A stretch of DNA of 64,000 nucleotides from assembly GCA_023101725.1 (NCBI GenBank), contig JALJCO010003454.1, positions 124,001-188,000 on the forward strand, in the 5' to 3' direction. The number at the start of each line of letters is the position of its first letter. The first letter of the stretch is position 1. The position numbers and the translations under genes were made by a program. The notes below the pieces were generated by a model that was given only the letters and a program-made list of their open reading frames with translations, made no database searches and was not told the DNA's origin. Shown here in pieces: positions 35,680 through 47,344 of this stretch. The DNA comes from Atherinomorus stipes. Taxonomy: Eukaryota; Chordata; Actinopteri; Atheriniformes; Atherinidae.

Positions 35680-38600
35680 TGCTACTATTTCTTTTATCTG
35701 TCCCGTCTCATCTGCAGCTGTAAAACACGTTTTGTGACTTCCTCTGCCTGTTTTTGACATGACACCACAATCCAGGACACTTCTGAACGGCTTTCCTGGG
35801 TGACGTCCGTTTTTATTGTCACTTGCATGCCAGGCATTTTCTGCACTTGACGTCCCATGACGAAAAAACAACTTCAAGTGTTCCATTTGCAGGCAGCTGC
35901 ATGGCTGTACACACCTAAAAGCACAACATCGCTTTGCATAATTTATGCATTAAACGCACCTCTTAACTTTTTGGCTTTCTTTCCAATTCCTGTTGATTTT
36001 TCACAGCAGTTATCATTTTAGTCCTTGGAAATATTTGAACAATGTGTAAAAGTAAGAATGAAAACTCAGACGGATGAAACCATGCGATTACACTGGCTAT
36101 CACTCTGCAACCAAAACTAATCATAACCATTAGAGCAAAATACACAAGAGTCCCATCTGTGTTCGTCTCAGGTGGAGGCTGCTCACCTGAGCCAAACCTC
36201 AGTGCTGGCACAAACCCACAGTCTGTCATGTGTGACTGAAGGCTCTCCAAAGCCATGGCAGTTGGAGCAGTTTGGAAATTCAAAACAACCCTGACAGCTT
36301 ACATCGCACGTCTTTCGCTTTCACACGCGGTAATCAGTGGAAAATGCTGGTAGCTTTATGTTCTTTTAATTCCAGCTAATATGCATCGCTCTGTGTAACT
36401 ACTTCCACGATCGCAGCCAACCTGCTGTCACCCCTGCAGCCCTGGGGTGTTGGACCCCTGATAAATAGAGACAAGTGCACAAATTCCCAGGACGACATGC
36501 TGCACATGCGAGGCACACCTGTATATCTAACCCCCTCGTTGGCTGCTTGCTCGTGTCCGCAGGGACTGGAGCTCTTGTCAGACACAGACGTTGACAGGGA
36601 TAATGATGAATTACACACAAATTAACACACAGCCTGAGGTAACACTCCACCGACGACAGACATTTTTGCACACAGACCCTGAATGGACAAAAATCCCCAA
36701 TTTTTTAAAATCTGAACAGCAAACATTACACAAAGAGTCAGAGTCAGCTGTATTCTGAAACACAACACACACTTGATGACAGGTATTTCCACTTGAGGTG
36801 AGCCTCAGTGCTGAGCAATGAGCCCTGGTGTCACTCGCTTCCTGTCTGGAGGGGTTAAAGGTTAAACACTCTTCAGTTCCTTTAACCGCACCATAGAAAT
36901 AAAGAGACAATGAGAAGGAGCAGAGAAATTACCCGCTGTAACTGAACCGTCCTCCCTTTATCTCTGCGAGCCTTACACTGAGGCGACAGAAAAAGTGGCT
37001 CGTTCAGCTTCTTTCACCGAAAAATGAGACAATTTAAGAAAATTTTCACTGACAATGTGGCTTTGGTGATCAATGCTTGCTCATTTTAAGACCTCATTTA
37101 TTGTTTGATGTTGGCAGGTTCACAGAGTGTAAAATACTTAATGTCTACATTTAATCTAATCCAAACAAAAACCTAGTTTTTAGGCAAATAATGACAAAAT
37201 ATTGGACAAGCGGTCCAATTCAGGGTTGCGGGACAAAATAATGAATGACAAAATATGTTGATAATTCCCAGTGTAACTTTAACCTGCCATGTGGAGCAAT
37301 TTTAGTGGAGGTTATTGTTTAAATAAAAGGATGGCAACTGTTCCAAAAAGCAAAGATATTATGGTTAATGTTCTTCTCGGCCAAGATTCAGCCTGCGTTT
37401 ACCTACCTAACTCTTTGCCCCTTCGAGTGTGTTGTCCATCACAACCTTTCACGACAAACATCTAAGGATTTGTCTCATAAGTCAATGTGACAGCTGGAGG
37501 CTCACGAGGTTTGTCTCAAGTTTTCATAGCATTGTTTAGACAAAAAAAACACATGGTTTGCAGCACTGATTTTCCGCTTCCATTAAGTTTTTTTTTTTTA
37601 CATTTAGGCTGTTTTCTTTTTTGAACAGATCTTTGATCTGTTAATGTTAGGCAAAGCTTTGTAAAAGCTGCAGCTAAACTTTCATCATTTAATGAAACTT
37701 GCACATCTACTTCTGCAACTTAGCATTAAGTCTGAACAGGTTGCAGCTTTTACATTTTGATATGATCTCTTATATCTTTATATATATATAAGGAAATCAT
37801 GCAATCCACTGCGGTATCATAAAGCATACTGAACAAATAAAAATAGTTATTGCAGTTATATTTCCGTCTGTTACAGGCCTGCTTGGAAAAGATTACGTAG
37901 CAACAAATTAAATCTTTCTCTCTTGATCTTGTTCGGATATTAACCATGAATTTGTCTCATCTATACTTATTTTTAAGGGTCAACTGAATAAATTTCACTG
38001 GCTGTTGAAATCTGAGTGGATTATTGTCTTACTCATCAAAAGGTCTGCGTGCAATCACCATAATAAAGGCTTAAATTTTCACAGAGCATGTATCATACAC
38101 CTCAGGTGTTAAACAGGGTATCCACGCTGCAGGGGGACACCACCCGTATGCTGACATATCTAAATACAACTGTTTGGCTGACTTGATCACTCTCTGGAAT
38201 AGTTTTAAGTGTGGATTCAGGGTTAGGACCCTGAAAGAATGAGCTGACATGTACAAAGAATACAGGCCCAGGTGTGTAACCAGCGCTGCTATACCCTCAG
38301 CAGTCAGTCAGCAGGGCCTCCTTAGTAATCCTCTGCCGTCACTCAACTGGATCTCAGCCCTAATCTCACCAGGCCAAACCTCATGAGAGCAGTGCTCCTG
38401 GCTTTTAACCAAAAGCTTGATGGCTAATCTCAGCCTCAACACCCTGGGGTAACCTTATACCATCCACAGGGAGTAGCACCACCCTGAAGCCAAAGTGATG
38501 AAGACCCCCAAAATGCCAGCGACACTTCTCTAATGAGAGATAAAAGCAAACCTGTTCATGTAAATGCAGCTCTTTATCCTGTTCAGGGAGTCTTTGAGCT

Positions 38601-39263
38601 CACACGCAGAGTGTGATCCAACACCTCTTACTATTAGAAAAATATTTCTAAAGCTGCTTGATGGGATATGTGCTCTCAGTTTACACACACTGACAGGATG
38701 CAGCCTACATTACTCTTAAATAGGTGAGCTGGCTTGTTTCCAGCAGTTTAAAAGCACACAATAAGCAGCCCGAGGCTGTCAACTGCACCCGTTATAGCTG
38801 ATAAGTGTAAGGTCCCAGACACAATGACCGGCAATCAGATACACGCAGGGAAAACATTAACATTCAGGCTAAGGCCAAGTATATAGAACAGGATATATGC
38901 ACAGTGTTTATGAATTATATAGAGCTGCATGGACTGCATTTAGTTCAGACCTCAGTACAACACATTAAGTGTAATTTCTGAGCATGCTCCAGATGTCTGC
39001 CTTATACACTGCAGCAAGCAAGAACAAGGCAATAGTCAAAGCAATAACAAAATTCAGAATTGTGCATCGCCAGAGCGACAGACAGCTGCTGTCACTGTCG
39101 GAATATCAGGTCCCAACCGTCTTACCGTTTTTTGGGACCCTTCCAGTGGGGTCCTGATCCCATCTGATCTTGATGACTAAAGCCAATGAAAGAACAAAAA
39201 CTGCTGGATATTTGCCATTCTCATCTTTGTTTCTGTGTACATTAGCGTTCTCTGGTGCTATTA
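35680..39263. other. No recognised feature; partly single-copy-looking DNA
   Basis: The 35700-36900 and 38260-38560 stretches have balanced composition and no repeat landmarks. Open frames of 60-106 codons on the minus strand (35671-36910) show no recognisable family. They could harbour non-coding conservation. Confidence 0.45.
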
Positions 39264-40219
39264 GGGTGTTTATTTGATTTTGGGCCTTTTTGTGTCCCTA
39301 AGGGATTTCAAGAAAAAAAAATATATAAATGTATATGTATAACAACCACTGGTGATTGTATAAAATTCCTTATGTCTGTCTAAAATTTCACATTCATTAA
39401 CACATTTTTCAACATTTTTTTAAGCATTTTTATAGATGTATTTTACTATTTTCCCTCTGTCCCCAGAATAGGTTTTAAATGGAGTGCTTTATCTTTGCAG
39501 TAAAACATAATAAAAAAAAAAAAAAAATTGTGCAGTGTTTTTTTTATATTGCCTTAAAATACAATAGAATTTGTGATTTCTTATCATATTTGACAAAAAA
39601 TATCCAATCCATATATATATAAAAATAAAAAAAAAATGTCTGTCCCTTAATGTTGTGGTCACTACCACCACATTAAATGTTTTTAGATGAATAAAGTTTA
39701 TTAGAAATCTGATTCTTTAACTGTCTGTGCCAGCTTATGGTGCCACTCAAGCACATGCTGGACAGAAGAAAGATAGATTTTTTTTTAAATAATGGAACAG
39801 CGAGTTTTTTCATAATTTATAGTGACAAGTTGCATGATATCTTTATTATGTGTCATTACCGAACAGCTTGTAGTTTATAGATATTTAAAGATTTTTGTGT
39901 AGAAACTTCAGATTCATATAAAAACATTGTACAGCTCTATCTAGCTAAAAGATTATTTATGCTAACTCTACTAACTGCAAAATGTCATTACCACCACATG
40001 TCATTACCATCATGCGTATGGTAACATTTCTATAGGATATCTGATTAAAAGAATAATTTTTCAAATAAAATCTTAAAGTAATGTATATCAACATATTTAG
40101 ATTTTGACTCACAGAAGGATGAAAACTCAAGTAAGGAAGGTGTGGCATTCAATGTTTTAGTGACATTTTATTTTTGGCAAAAAAAAAACTCAAAAGGGCC
40201 TAAAATCAAATAAATGCCC
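39264..40219. mobile_element. Unassigned inverted-repeat element, about 956 bp
   Basis: GGGTGTTTATTTGATTTTGGGCCTTTT at the left edge pairs with AAAAGGGCCTAAAATCAAATAAATGCCC at the right edge, about 26 of 30 bases. The AT-rich interior holds repeated TGTCATTACC/TCACTACCACCACA motifs at 39658-39672, 39851-39860, 39983-39998 and 39999-40010. No target duplication was clear (TTA left, ATA right) and no transposase was seen, so I cannot place it in a family. Confidence 0.65.
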
Positions 40220-40429
40220 ATAATTCAAGGAGGGCATCGCACCATAAAGACATCATATCACAAAGCCGATGCATTTATGGCAACCTGACTTATACAGTGG
40301 TGCCTCTACCAGGTGCGGATATAGCTGACTGTGGAAATGGAACAAAGATCAGGGTTTATAAACCAGATTGCACCAAACTGTCCCGTCCCAAGGTGGACCT
40401 TTTGGTGGGAAATAGGCTTAGGCTCGTAA

Positions 40430-40510
40430 TTTGACATGAAAAGTCATCACTGCATCATTCTGAAGCACGGTGGTGGTGGTATGATAGTTTGGGAGAAGGA
40501 AAGTGTTGTG
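40430..40510 (+). pseudogene. Possible Tc1/mariner transposase scrap
   Basis: ATTCTGAAGCACGGTGGTGGTGGTATGATAGTTTGG translates to an LKHGGGGMIVW-like peptide, matching the segment between the first two catalytic residues of Tc1-like transposases. Nothing else of the protein is clear. Confidence 0.45.
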
Positions 40511-40833
40511 AACCATAAATGTGCATCCGTCGAGCAAAGTATGCCGCTTCATGACTGTGGTCATATGACAAGGCCCATTTAGCAAAGGATGTGGTGAGGG
40601 TGTAGTAGCATGAAGTTTTAGGCCCGTTTTAAAGGGATGGGCTAGTATTCCTCCAATATGACGTATGGGACAGATCAATGGCCACCGGAAATGCTTAGTT
40701 TTAGTTTTCAGTGTGCACAAACCCAAAGTGTAACACTTATACACTAGCAACACAACAGAAAATTCGAACGAATCACTAACTTTCATGCTCCAGTGTACAA
40801 AAACACACAAACATGGGGAGAACTCCGACTCAC

Positions 40834-40930
40834 CACTTCAGTAGGACGGAAGAATTTGGGGTCCACCCTCACATGCACCACTCCGGTCTCCTGGCAACGG
40901 CCAATCTCCTTTTCATCCTTTCCCTCCCAC
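40834..40930 (-). CDS. gmds: gmds internal exon, probably penultimate
   Basis: This 97-bp minus-strand exon follows a TTTTCCCAG acceptor. It starts with the last base of the valine codon split with the upstream exon, then reads 32 codons and ends in phase 0 at a GTGAGT donor. The peptide begins '[12 protein letters not shown]' and ends '[11 protein letters not shown]', matching the Gmds block that follows KTIV in vertebrate proteins. The arginine of the FRPTEV motif belongs to a conserved nucleotide-sugar-binding segment of the family. Where the human protein has a YY pair this one has FF, a conservative change. About 45 C-terminal residues should follow in the next exon; I searched for that segment by eye in 1-40833 without success. 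Length, phase and splice sites all agree with an active exon. Confidence 0.93.
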
Positions 40931-41306
40931 CTGGGAAAAGACAAATCTTAGCAGGAGCCAGGTTTTTCCCACACCTGCTTGAAGGTTCAACCTCCCTGAT
41001 TATTTTTTGGGTAGTTTGTTTCCTCAAGGTTTCCTGCAGACAAAATATGTCACCTGTCTTTTTTTCACTGAAATCAACACAACAGGCATTGAGAACAGTC
41101 AAACATGTCTTCATCACCTGTCAGTGTTTTCCGGGACACAAGAGGGTGGTGAATGAGAGGTGAAACACGGGTGGAGTCTTTCATTTTTAAATTTCAGGCA
41201 CTGATGGTAGGGGACGTCATATTTTTGCAGATTCTTATACTTCTGCAGCAAAGCAGTCATTTTTGACAATATAAATAAAACTGACTTCATGTGTGTGTAC
41301 ACTCAC
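40931..41306 (-). other. gmds: Short gmds intron between the two exons
   Basis: On the minus strand this 376-bp intron opens with GTGAGTGTAC and closes with a pyrimidine-rich run ending TTTTCCCAG. A CTAAG-like branch-point candidate sits about 20 bases before the acceptor. The intron splits a valine codon after its second base. It contains stop codons in the frame of the upstream exon, so retention would truncate the protein. No repeat was recognised in it. Confidence 0.88.
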
Positions 41307-41425
41307 ACTATGGTCTTTCCCACATGTTTGAAGGCCTTCTCCACAAACTCCCTCACACTGTGCACCTCCCCAGTTGCTATGACGAGATCCTCTGGCTCCT
41401 CCTGTTGCAGCATCAGCCACATACC
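41307..41425 (-). CDS. gmds: gmds internal exon (GDP-mannose 4,6-dehydratase), upstream of the two found
   Basis: Gmds is a cytosolic NADP(H)-dependent short-chain dehydrogenase/reductase that turns GDP-mannose into GDP-4-keto-6-deoxymannose, the first step of de novo GDP-fucose synthesis. On the minus strand this 119-bp segment follows a TTTCAG acceptor, reads 39 codons in phase 0 and ends with two bases of a split codon before a GTGAGT donor. Its peptide includes '[19 protein letters not shown]' and '[18 protein letters not shown]', which match a conserved stretch in the C-terminal half of vertebrate Gmds, including the [12 protein letters not shown] motif of the substrate-binding region. 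It joins in frame to the exon at 40834-40930, making a valine codon across the junction. The frame that stays open longest here is a different, wrong one. No stop or frameshift is seen, so the exon looks functional. The family assignment rests on recalled family sequence. Confidence 0.93.
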
Positions 41426-42329
41426 CTGAAAGAGACGGAGACAGCGAGGTTAAACCACCGAGAGATCATAAAGACAGTTCAGCGCTCTAATCTGGACAGT
41501 GCCCAACTCAGTCCTGACAGACAGGAAGTGAACCTGCGACCTCTGAGTGGGGCACTTGCTCGTACCTCTGTCCTGACGTCACCACAGGGGCTCATGGGAC
41601 ACATACTGTGGGAAAGGAGGACAGAGCACTCCCACAGGCCCACTGAGCTGCTGGCACACACCAAAAACAGCACACGTGGCCATAAATGCACATGCATTTA
41701 AAACACATTTGCACAACCAAAGCTCATAACAATGCTTTAAGACTGAAACAAACTTCCAGAAATAAATCAAACATCCCCCAACTTCCTAAACCTTGTTATA
41801 TGTGCACCATTTTTGGCAACACAATGCAGGCAGCACTGCTTTTGCGCTGTAAACCCAAGTGAAAGCTAATAGTTCACCACGCTCTGAGTCAAACAGCCAG
41901 GTTTTCTGCGCATGGTTCCATAATATTTATGGTGAAGTGGAGCCAACAGATCAGAGCTGCTAACCTCTGGCACATCCAGCATGATTAAAGAAACTCACCA
42001 GGGATACACAGACAGACAGACATTCATGTCTGTATTCTCTAAAATACAAAAGGAAGACAGAAACAGACGGAGAGTCATGCTGTACTTTTAAATTAGACGT
42101 GCCACGTGTCATAAAACAGACTACAGTGGAGAATCTGTTGTCTGATTCTAAGTATTGATTTTACTTCAGTCCTACATCAGATTTATTTACTGTTTTGTAA
42201 CATTGGCTTTAATGAAACATATTTAGTGGATATAATTTAATTTTAATAAAAGCTGTCAATGCTCATCTCAAATAAGGTCATCTATTCTGGAATACATTTT
42301 TGCCAATGTCTGTATATTCAGTGTTTTAA

Positions 42330-42784
42330 AGGCCCACAACGTAACTTTCAGCAGTTTTCTCAGTGACACGCCCCTTATTGGCTGCTAAACTGGCATCTGT
42401 CTTGCATCGTACCTGTACTGTGATTCACTCCAGCCAATTAAAGGACAGTCTTATCTTGACTATTGATCTGTTCCTTCTTGTCTTTCTTTTCCTCTCTTCC
42501 TCCGGTAATGTTTCCTAACGTTTCTTTGCCGAATCCGACATGATGCCCGTTCAAAACACCCGCTGTGTTCATGTCTGGTTCATATCCGTTTGCTAGTACG
42601 TGACGCGGTGCGCAACCAATAGTCAGCTACAACGTCACAGTCCTGTCCTGGATACAAAAGTAACATAGTGCAGTTTCTGAGCATCGGAACGCCGTTCGGC
42701 AGTGACAGCTCATAAATACCTGACGGCCATCAAAACAAGTCAGAAATGCATATTTTTAATGTCTCAAAGTTGCGTTGCGTGTCT
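42330..42784. mobile_element. TTAA-flanked MITE, family C (455 bp)
   Basis: TTAA at 42326-42329 and 42785-42788. Ends AGGCCCACAACGTAACTTT and AAAGTTGCGTTGCGTGTCT are inverted repeats with a few mismatches. The interior is GC-richer than its surroundings and has no coding capacity. Confidence 0.85.
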
Positions 42785-42794
42785 TTAATTAAAT

Positions 42795-42992
42795 AAAAAG
42801 TCTTTTTTGCCTACTTATAGGTCAGCTGTGCTTATGTCCCTTCAAGACACTGAGCTACATGCACTGCAGTATCTGTCGTCAGGTGACTTCACCCCATCCA
42901 GTCGGTCACAAGTTATCGTCTATTTATCATCACCACGGTGAACTGCTCAGTATATCGTGATACTGATATTAGGCCATATCGCCCAGCCCTAA
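42795..42992. mobile_element. hAT-type MITE, right end only
   Basis: TATATCGTGATACTGATATTAGGCCATATCGCCCAGCCCTA is the characteristic right end of a fish hAT-type MITE; CCCAGCCCTA is identical to the right end at 51441-51450. The left end is missing, so the start coordinate is approximate. Confidence 0.7.
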
Positions 42993-45900
42993 GTGGAATC
43001 AATCTAAATAAAATGACTACGTAAAAATGGTGATGATGGTTGTCATGGCCCAGACCTCCTAAATAGGTAGGCTGTAAAGACAGCTGAAAGGATTTTCATT
43101 TCTGTTATTTTTCCACTTAGATTGATTATCAAATTGTATAGCTTGGGCTGTGTTGTGCTTCTGGGATTGTGCACCAATTCAGATGCCACTATTAGCAATG
43201 CGGTTGGCAATAAAACTAAAGTTGGCTACCAACTTACAGTAGTCTTGCTATGCGGTGCATATCTGAAAGTGACCACATTAAAATGACACAGTCTGACGTA
43301 AAAGTTACTGAAAGACTGGTTTTCCAACTGGTGTCGGTTCTTCTATCAATTCAGGCACCTTCCTGATCAAAACAAGTCCAAATGCTCTACAGAGCAGCTA
43401 GCATGGCATGTACCATGTGTAGGTGCACTAGGTGTGCTCATATGAATGCTTGTGAGTATGACTGGGTAAATGTGGCATGTAGTGTTAAAACGCTAGAGAA
43501 TGGTCCACATACCATTTACTTACAACACTGACCAACACAGTTTGGTAATTGTATCATGGCACAACAACATGTGCAAACTGTCAGTCCAAATTTATAAAAG
43601 AGTAAATGTTTTCAGCAAAACAATGTGGCCATAACGAGCCCTAATACACCTCAGAACAAAATAAACTCCAAGAAAACCACCAACACAGGAAAGTGAAACC
43701 CCGTACAAGCCCCCACATCCCAGCTCTGGTAGGGATTAGAGACGCAGCACACGGACACTTGCTTCAGGATGTTAAAGTGTAGTAAAAAGGTTTTTTGTTC
43801 CAGAAGCAAATTAAAGCACAAACTCTGGGACTAAAAACTGAAAAGGAGACAGGGTTAGAGATGCTGCTCAAAGGAAAAGGAATCAAAACAGACAAAGCCT
43901 AAACTAAAGGAGCCAAATGGGGGAAAACAGACACAAACCTGTGGATGTCGATGAACCAAAAAGGGAAAGCAGCAGCACCAATAAGCTAATAAATTTAACG
44001 TGTTCAAAAACACAACTATAACAAAACAAGGCCTAACTGTCCAAACTCCAAACTAACCCAGTGTAAAATACAACACACAAAAAGACAACTTAAGGGAACC
44101 TAGCAACAAAACCCATCAGCTGCAGGGATGATCATCACATAACTGAGAACAAAGCAAAATAATGTCTGTATTTTTGCAGGAAACAAAAACAGAAACATTT
44201 AATGGTTAAAATGCCCAGCAAGTCTACTTTTAAATGTTTCTTTTTTATTATTTTAAACTATAAAAATTAAACAACTCAGAGCAAACAGCATCCACACCTC
44301 TCTGGTAACCTATGGCAACAGCTGAAGAAAAGCAATTTAAAATACTACGCAATGGGTTATTTATGAAAGGTAAGTGTGAAAGTGTTTCATTATAAAAAGA
44401 GACATAAATTCCACATTTTCACGCCTGGAAAATGACTTTTCGAAAATCCTACAACCTTTCCAGGTGATTCATGAGTATGGGAACCTGGGACAAATGTGGC
44501 AGGTACTTCCAGAAATTTGGGTGAACATCAAAACTTCTAGCCAAGATAATTGATATATTTCCTAACTTCTCTTGCACAGAAACCTCATGTGCTGTGATAT
44601 TTTACTACGATCCAGTATTTTCCAGTATATTATACAGTAAGATTAGACAAGGAGGTAGAGAGCTGACTTCCTCCATCTCTGCTCACAGGATATAAACCTT
44701 TTGCCTTTTATTTCAGCGAATTTTCCTTACATGGAATGAGTTAGGGGAAGATCAGTTGAGTGAATTTTAAAAAATAAATGGTTGAAACCCTGAAAAGAGT
44801 TGGCTTTGTGTTTTGTCCCCCCCCCCCCAAAAAAAATACTATTTTCTCTCTATGCGGTCCTCTCAAGCCGATCAGTACAGGCAGACGGGCCTCGGGGTCT
44901 CTTCCCACTTTTTATTAAGTGCTGCTCATGGAGCATCACAGGGTATCTTTCTATATCATTGCATCATTGCAAAGTCTTTATTATCATTGTTTAAGCTTAA
45001 GGTTTAATTGAACCTAAGTCAACACCCGAGGGAGTGGCATATTCACTAGATAGCAGCAAGTTTCCAGGAATACTGAATAGAACCATAGAAGCAGAGCTAA
45101 TTTGGTGGAAAAGCTGCCCCGAAGGAGTGTTATCAGCACAGTTTATGTGCTTCACTTGGATGAGAAGTATTGAATTGGAATGTGTGTGCCACATCAGTAT
45201 GGTTTATGAGGTGAAGCAGAAACTGTTGGTCTCTCTCAGCACATTTAGCAGATACAGTGCTCTCTCTCTCTGCCGCTGTAATCTTAGGTGTGTCTTTTAT
45301 AGGCACATGCAAAAAGAAAAGAAAGTTGAGAGTTATACAGAGTGCTGCATGTATGACTTACAGAGACACAGTCACAAAGCATCCTGACATGTTAATGTTG
45401 AGGGAAAACTCCACATTTGGGTTACGTTGAACCTCTGGGGAGGAGCAGCATTATTGTGATTTTTTAGTCTTTACTCATTTCATTTTCATAATTGGTGCTT
45501 TTTCACATAACTTTGACTCCACAGCACCAAGAAAGGAAAAGTCAGTGGGTCACCTCGGTCACCCCAGCACTGTGAGTATTGGTTTCTAGTTTCATGGCAA
45601 CGTGGAATATAGCAGATCAGATACCTTCCTAAACCCCAGCGTTAGTCTGAAAGACCAACGCTTCCTCCAGATGCCTGCTTGCTCAGAGCCACACAGGTTC
45701 GTTGCCACGCTGCTGCATGCTCTGATACTGTAAAGAGTAATTGGGTTATTGGTTAAGCACATGCCTGTCTTCCACACAAACACATACAAGCAGCATGGAA
45801 TGAAGTTCCTCGGGGAGGAGAGGCCACCCTATCCTGGGACCGTTCAGGGTCATCTAACCGCTCAATGCTGATGACTCCTCTGAGCCTGACCCTCTGACCT

Positions 45901-46080
45901 CTCACCCTCGGCTCCCTGATGAACAAAACAGATTCACACACTCTGCTGCACAAGCCAATAATTACACCTCCATGTATGAGTGACAGTAAAATCGCCCAGT
46001 CAGAGACGGAAGCTCTGACTGGTGCCATCACAATCTCTGACAGCCATTTTCACTTTTTGTACATGTTGAAATAATAAAAA
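42993..46080. other. No recognised feature
   Basis: Non-coding DNA. Open frames at 45034-45387 (plus) and 45753-46031 (minus) have no recognisable domain. Short C and A runs occur near 44818-44836. Confidence 0.5.
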
Positions 46081-46084
46081 TTAA

Positions 46085-46529
46085 AAGGATAACTTTCTTT
46101 TTTTTTTTTAACCTGGACCTTATTTTTTAGGAATTTCTACATGCATTTACTCACTGGTAACATTTCGGCATCACTGACTCCTTCAGACGCTACTTAGATC
46201 AGTCACGATATGCATATATCCATATAATGGGAGTGCTGAAGCTAAATCTGAACTCAAAGGGCAATAGTACTAGTTCACTCTTTTGTTCATTTGTTCATTT
46301 GTCTTAAAGTTTTGGTAAAATTAAGGATTTTTGCTGCAATTAATGCCTTATAAAGGTCCATTCATTCTGCTTCTTTCACTCCCATGATGTGGATGTACTC
46401 GGAGCATGACTAATCTAAATATCGGCCGAAGGAGTCAGAGTGGTACAGAAATGTTACCGGTGCGTAAATGCACGTATAAATTGCAATAGAAATGAGGTCC
46501 AGGTTGATGAAAAACCTTAAAATCTTTCT
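46085..46529. mobile_element. TTAA-bounded long inverted-repeat MITE, family D
   Basis: A left arm reading AACCTGGACCTTATTTTTTAGG, CATGCATTTACTCACTGGTAACATTTC and CTGACTCCTTC pairs with a right arm giving the complement of AACCTGGACCTCATTTC, CGTGCATTTACGCACCGGTAACATTTC and CTGACTCCTTC. Each arm is about 110 bases. TTAA occurs at 46081-46084 and 46530-46533, but the outermost bases of the two arms do not match well, so the exact ends are less certain than the arms. Confidence 0.75.
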
Positions 46530-47026
46530 TTAAAAGGTAAAATCCCCTCCCCCCACGTTTCACTCACTTCAAACTGAGAGCCCCTCCCCTAGGCCTAATG
46601 GCCGCATTGCTCTTCAGCCTCTTCAGCTTTAAGCATCTCCTTAAAAGCTTGAAAGCGGGTGAAAGCCAAACCAACATTAACCCTAGTTTTCCAACACGCA
46701 CTATCTACAGCGCTTTTCACCGCAGAGTACTTCCTTGTCTTTGCTGCATTCGCTATTTTTTTTTTCTTTTGTTTTTTTTAAGAATTCAAATGACTTGTGT
46801 CTGCTTCAGTTATGAGCTTATCCCCACACAGCATCATGCCCTTAGCTCTGTTATTGGCTGAGATATATATACACAAATCTCTGCCCAGAAACATCCTGAA
46901 CACACCAAAAAAAAAAAAAAGTTTAAAAAAAAGTTTAAAAAAAAGTTAAAAAGCGAAATACAGACAGGGGGAGGGAACTCCAGATTGTACCTTTAAATGG
47001 CCTTATAAACCGAATTAAATCGAATC

Positions 47027-47058
47027 AGACATTTTATTGATCCCAGGGGGAGATTCAT
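47027..47058 (-). repeat. Retroelement tail with polyadenylation signal
   Basis: Minus strand reads TGAATCTCCCCCTGGGATCAATAAAATG, the common fish LINE/SINE 3' tail with an AATAAA motif. Confidence 0.6.
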
Positions 47059-47344
47059 CATTCCTCACCTGTCCAAGACAAACAACAACATATAAACACA
47101 GACAGGATCAGGCAAACTGATGCCACGCAGGGCGCACCTTTGCAGATAAGAATGAGATAATGGGAGGAAAGTTGGGACAGTGGGGAAAAAACATGTATCC
47201 AAGCTCAACACCTTCACGGGTGCAGAACTGGAATACAAAAAAAAAATAAAATAAACAAAAAAAATCACCTAACAAGTCAGCACATACTCAGGCAATCACA
47301 GCAAAAGAAACACAACAAGACACAACAATTTATGGGTAAAAAGT

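Larger units (their letters stand above)
1..40833 (-). other. Presumed downstream gmds intron, terminal exon not found
   Basis: The phase-0 donor at 40833/40834 must join a terminal exon encoding the conserved block that starts FLQGD and ends near NPNA. Reverse-complement signatures of that block were not found by eye, so the intron probably runs past the left end. It would then exceed 40 kb, in line with the very large size of the gene in other vertebrates. A missed or divergent exon inside this interval remains possible. Confidence 0.5.

Noticed and set aside
37055..37085. Minus-strand ATCACCAAAGCC considered as the gmds TKA segment
   Set aside because: Surrounding residues do not match Gmds and no acceptor lies at the right place.
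40418..40810. 130-codon open frame on the minus strand just downstream of gmds
   Set aside because: It overlaps a Tc1/mariner scrap in the other orientation and does not match the Gmds C terminus.
41291..41701. 136-codon open frame on the plus strand
   Set aside because: It is antisense to the gmds exon at 41307-41425 and its adjoining intron; the conserved frame is on the minus strand.
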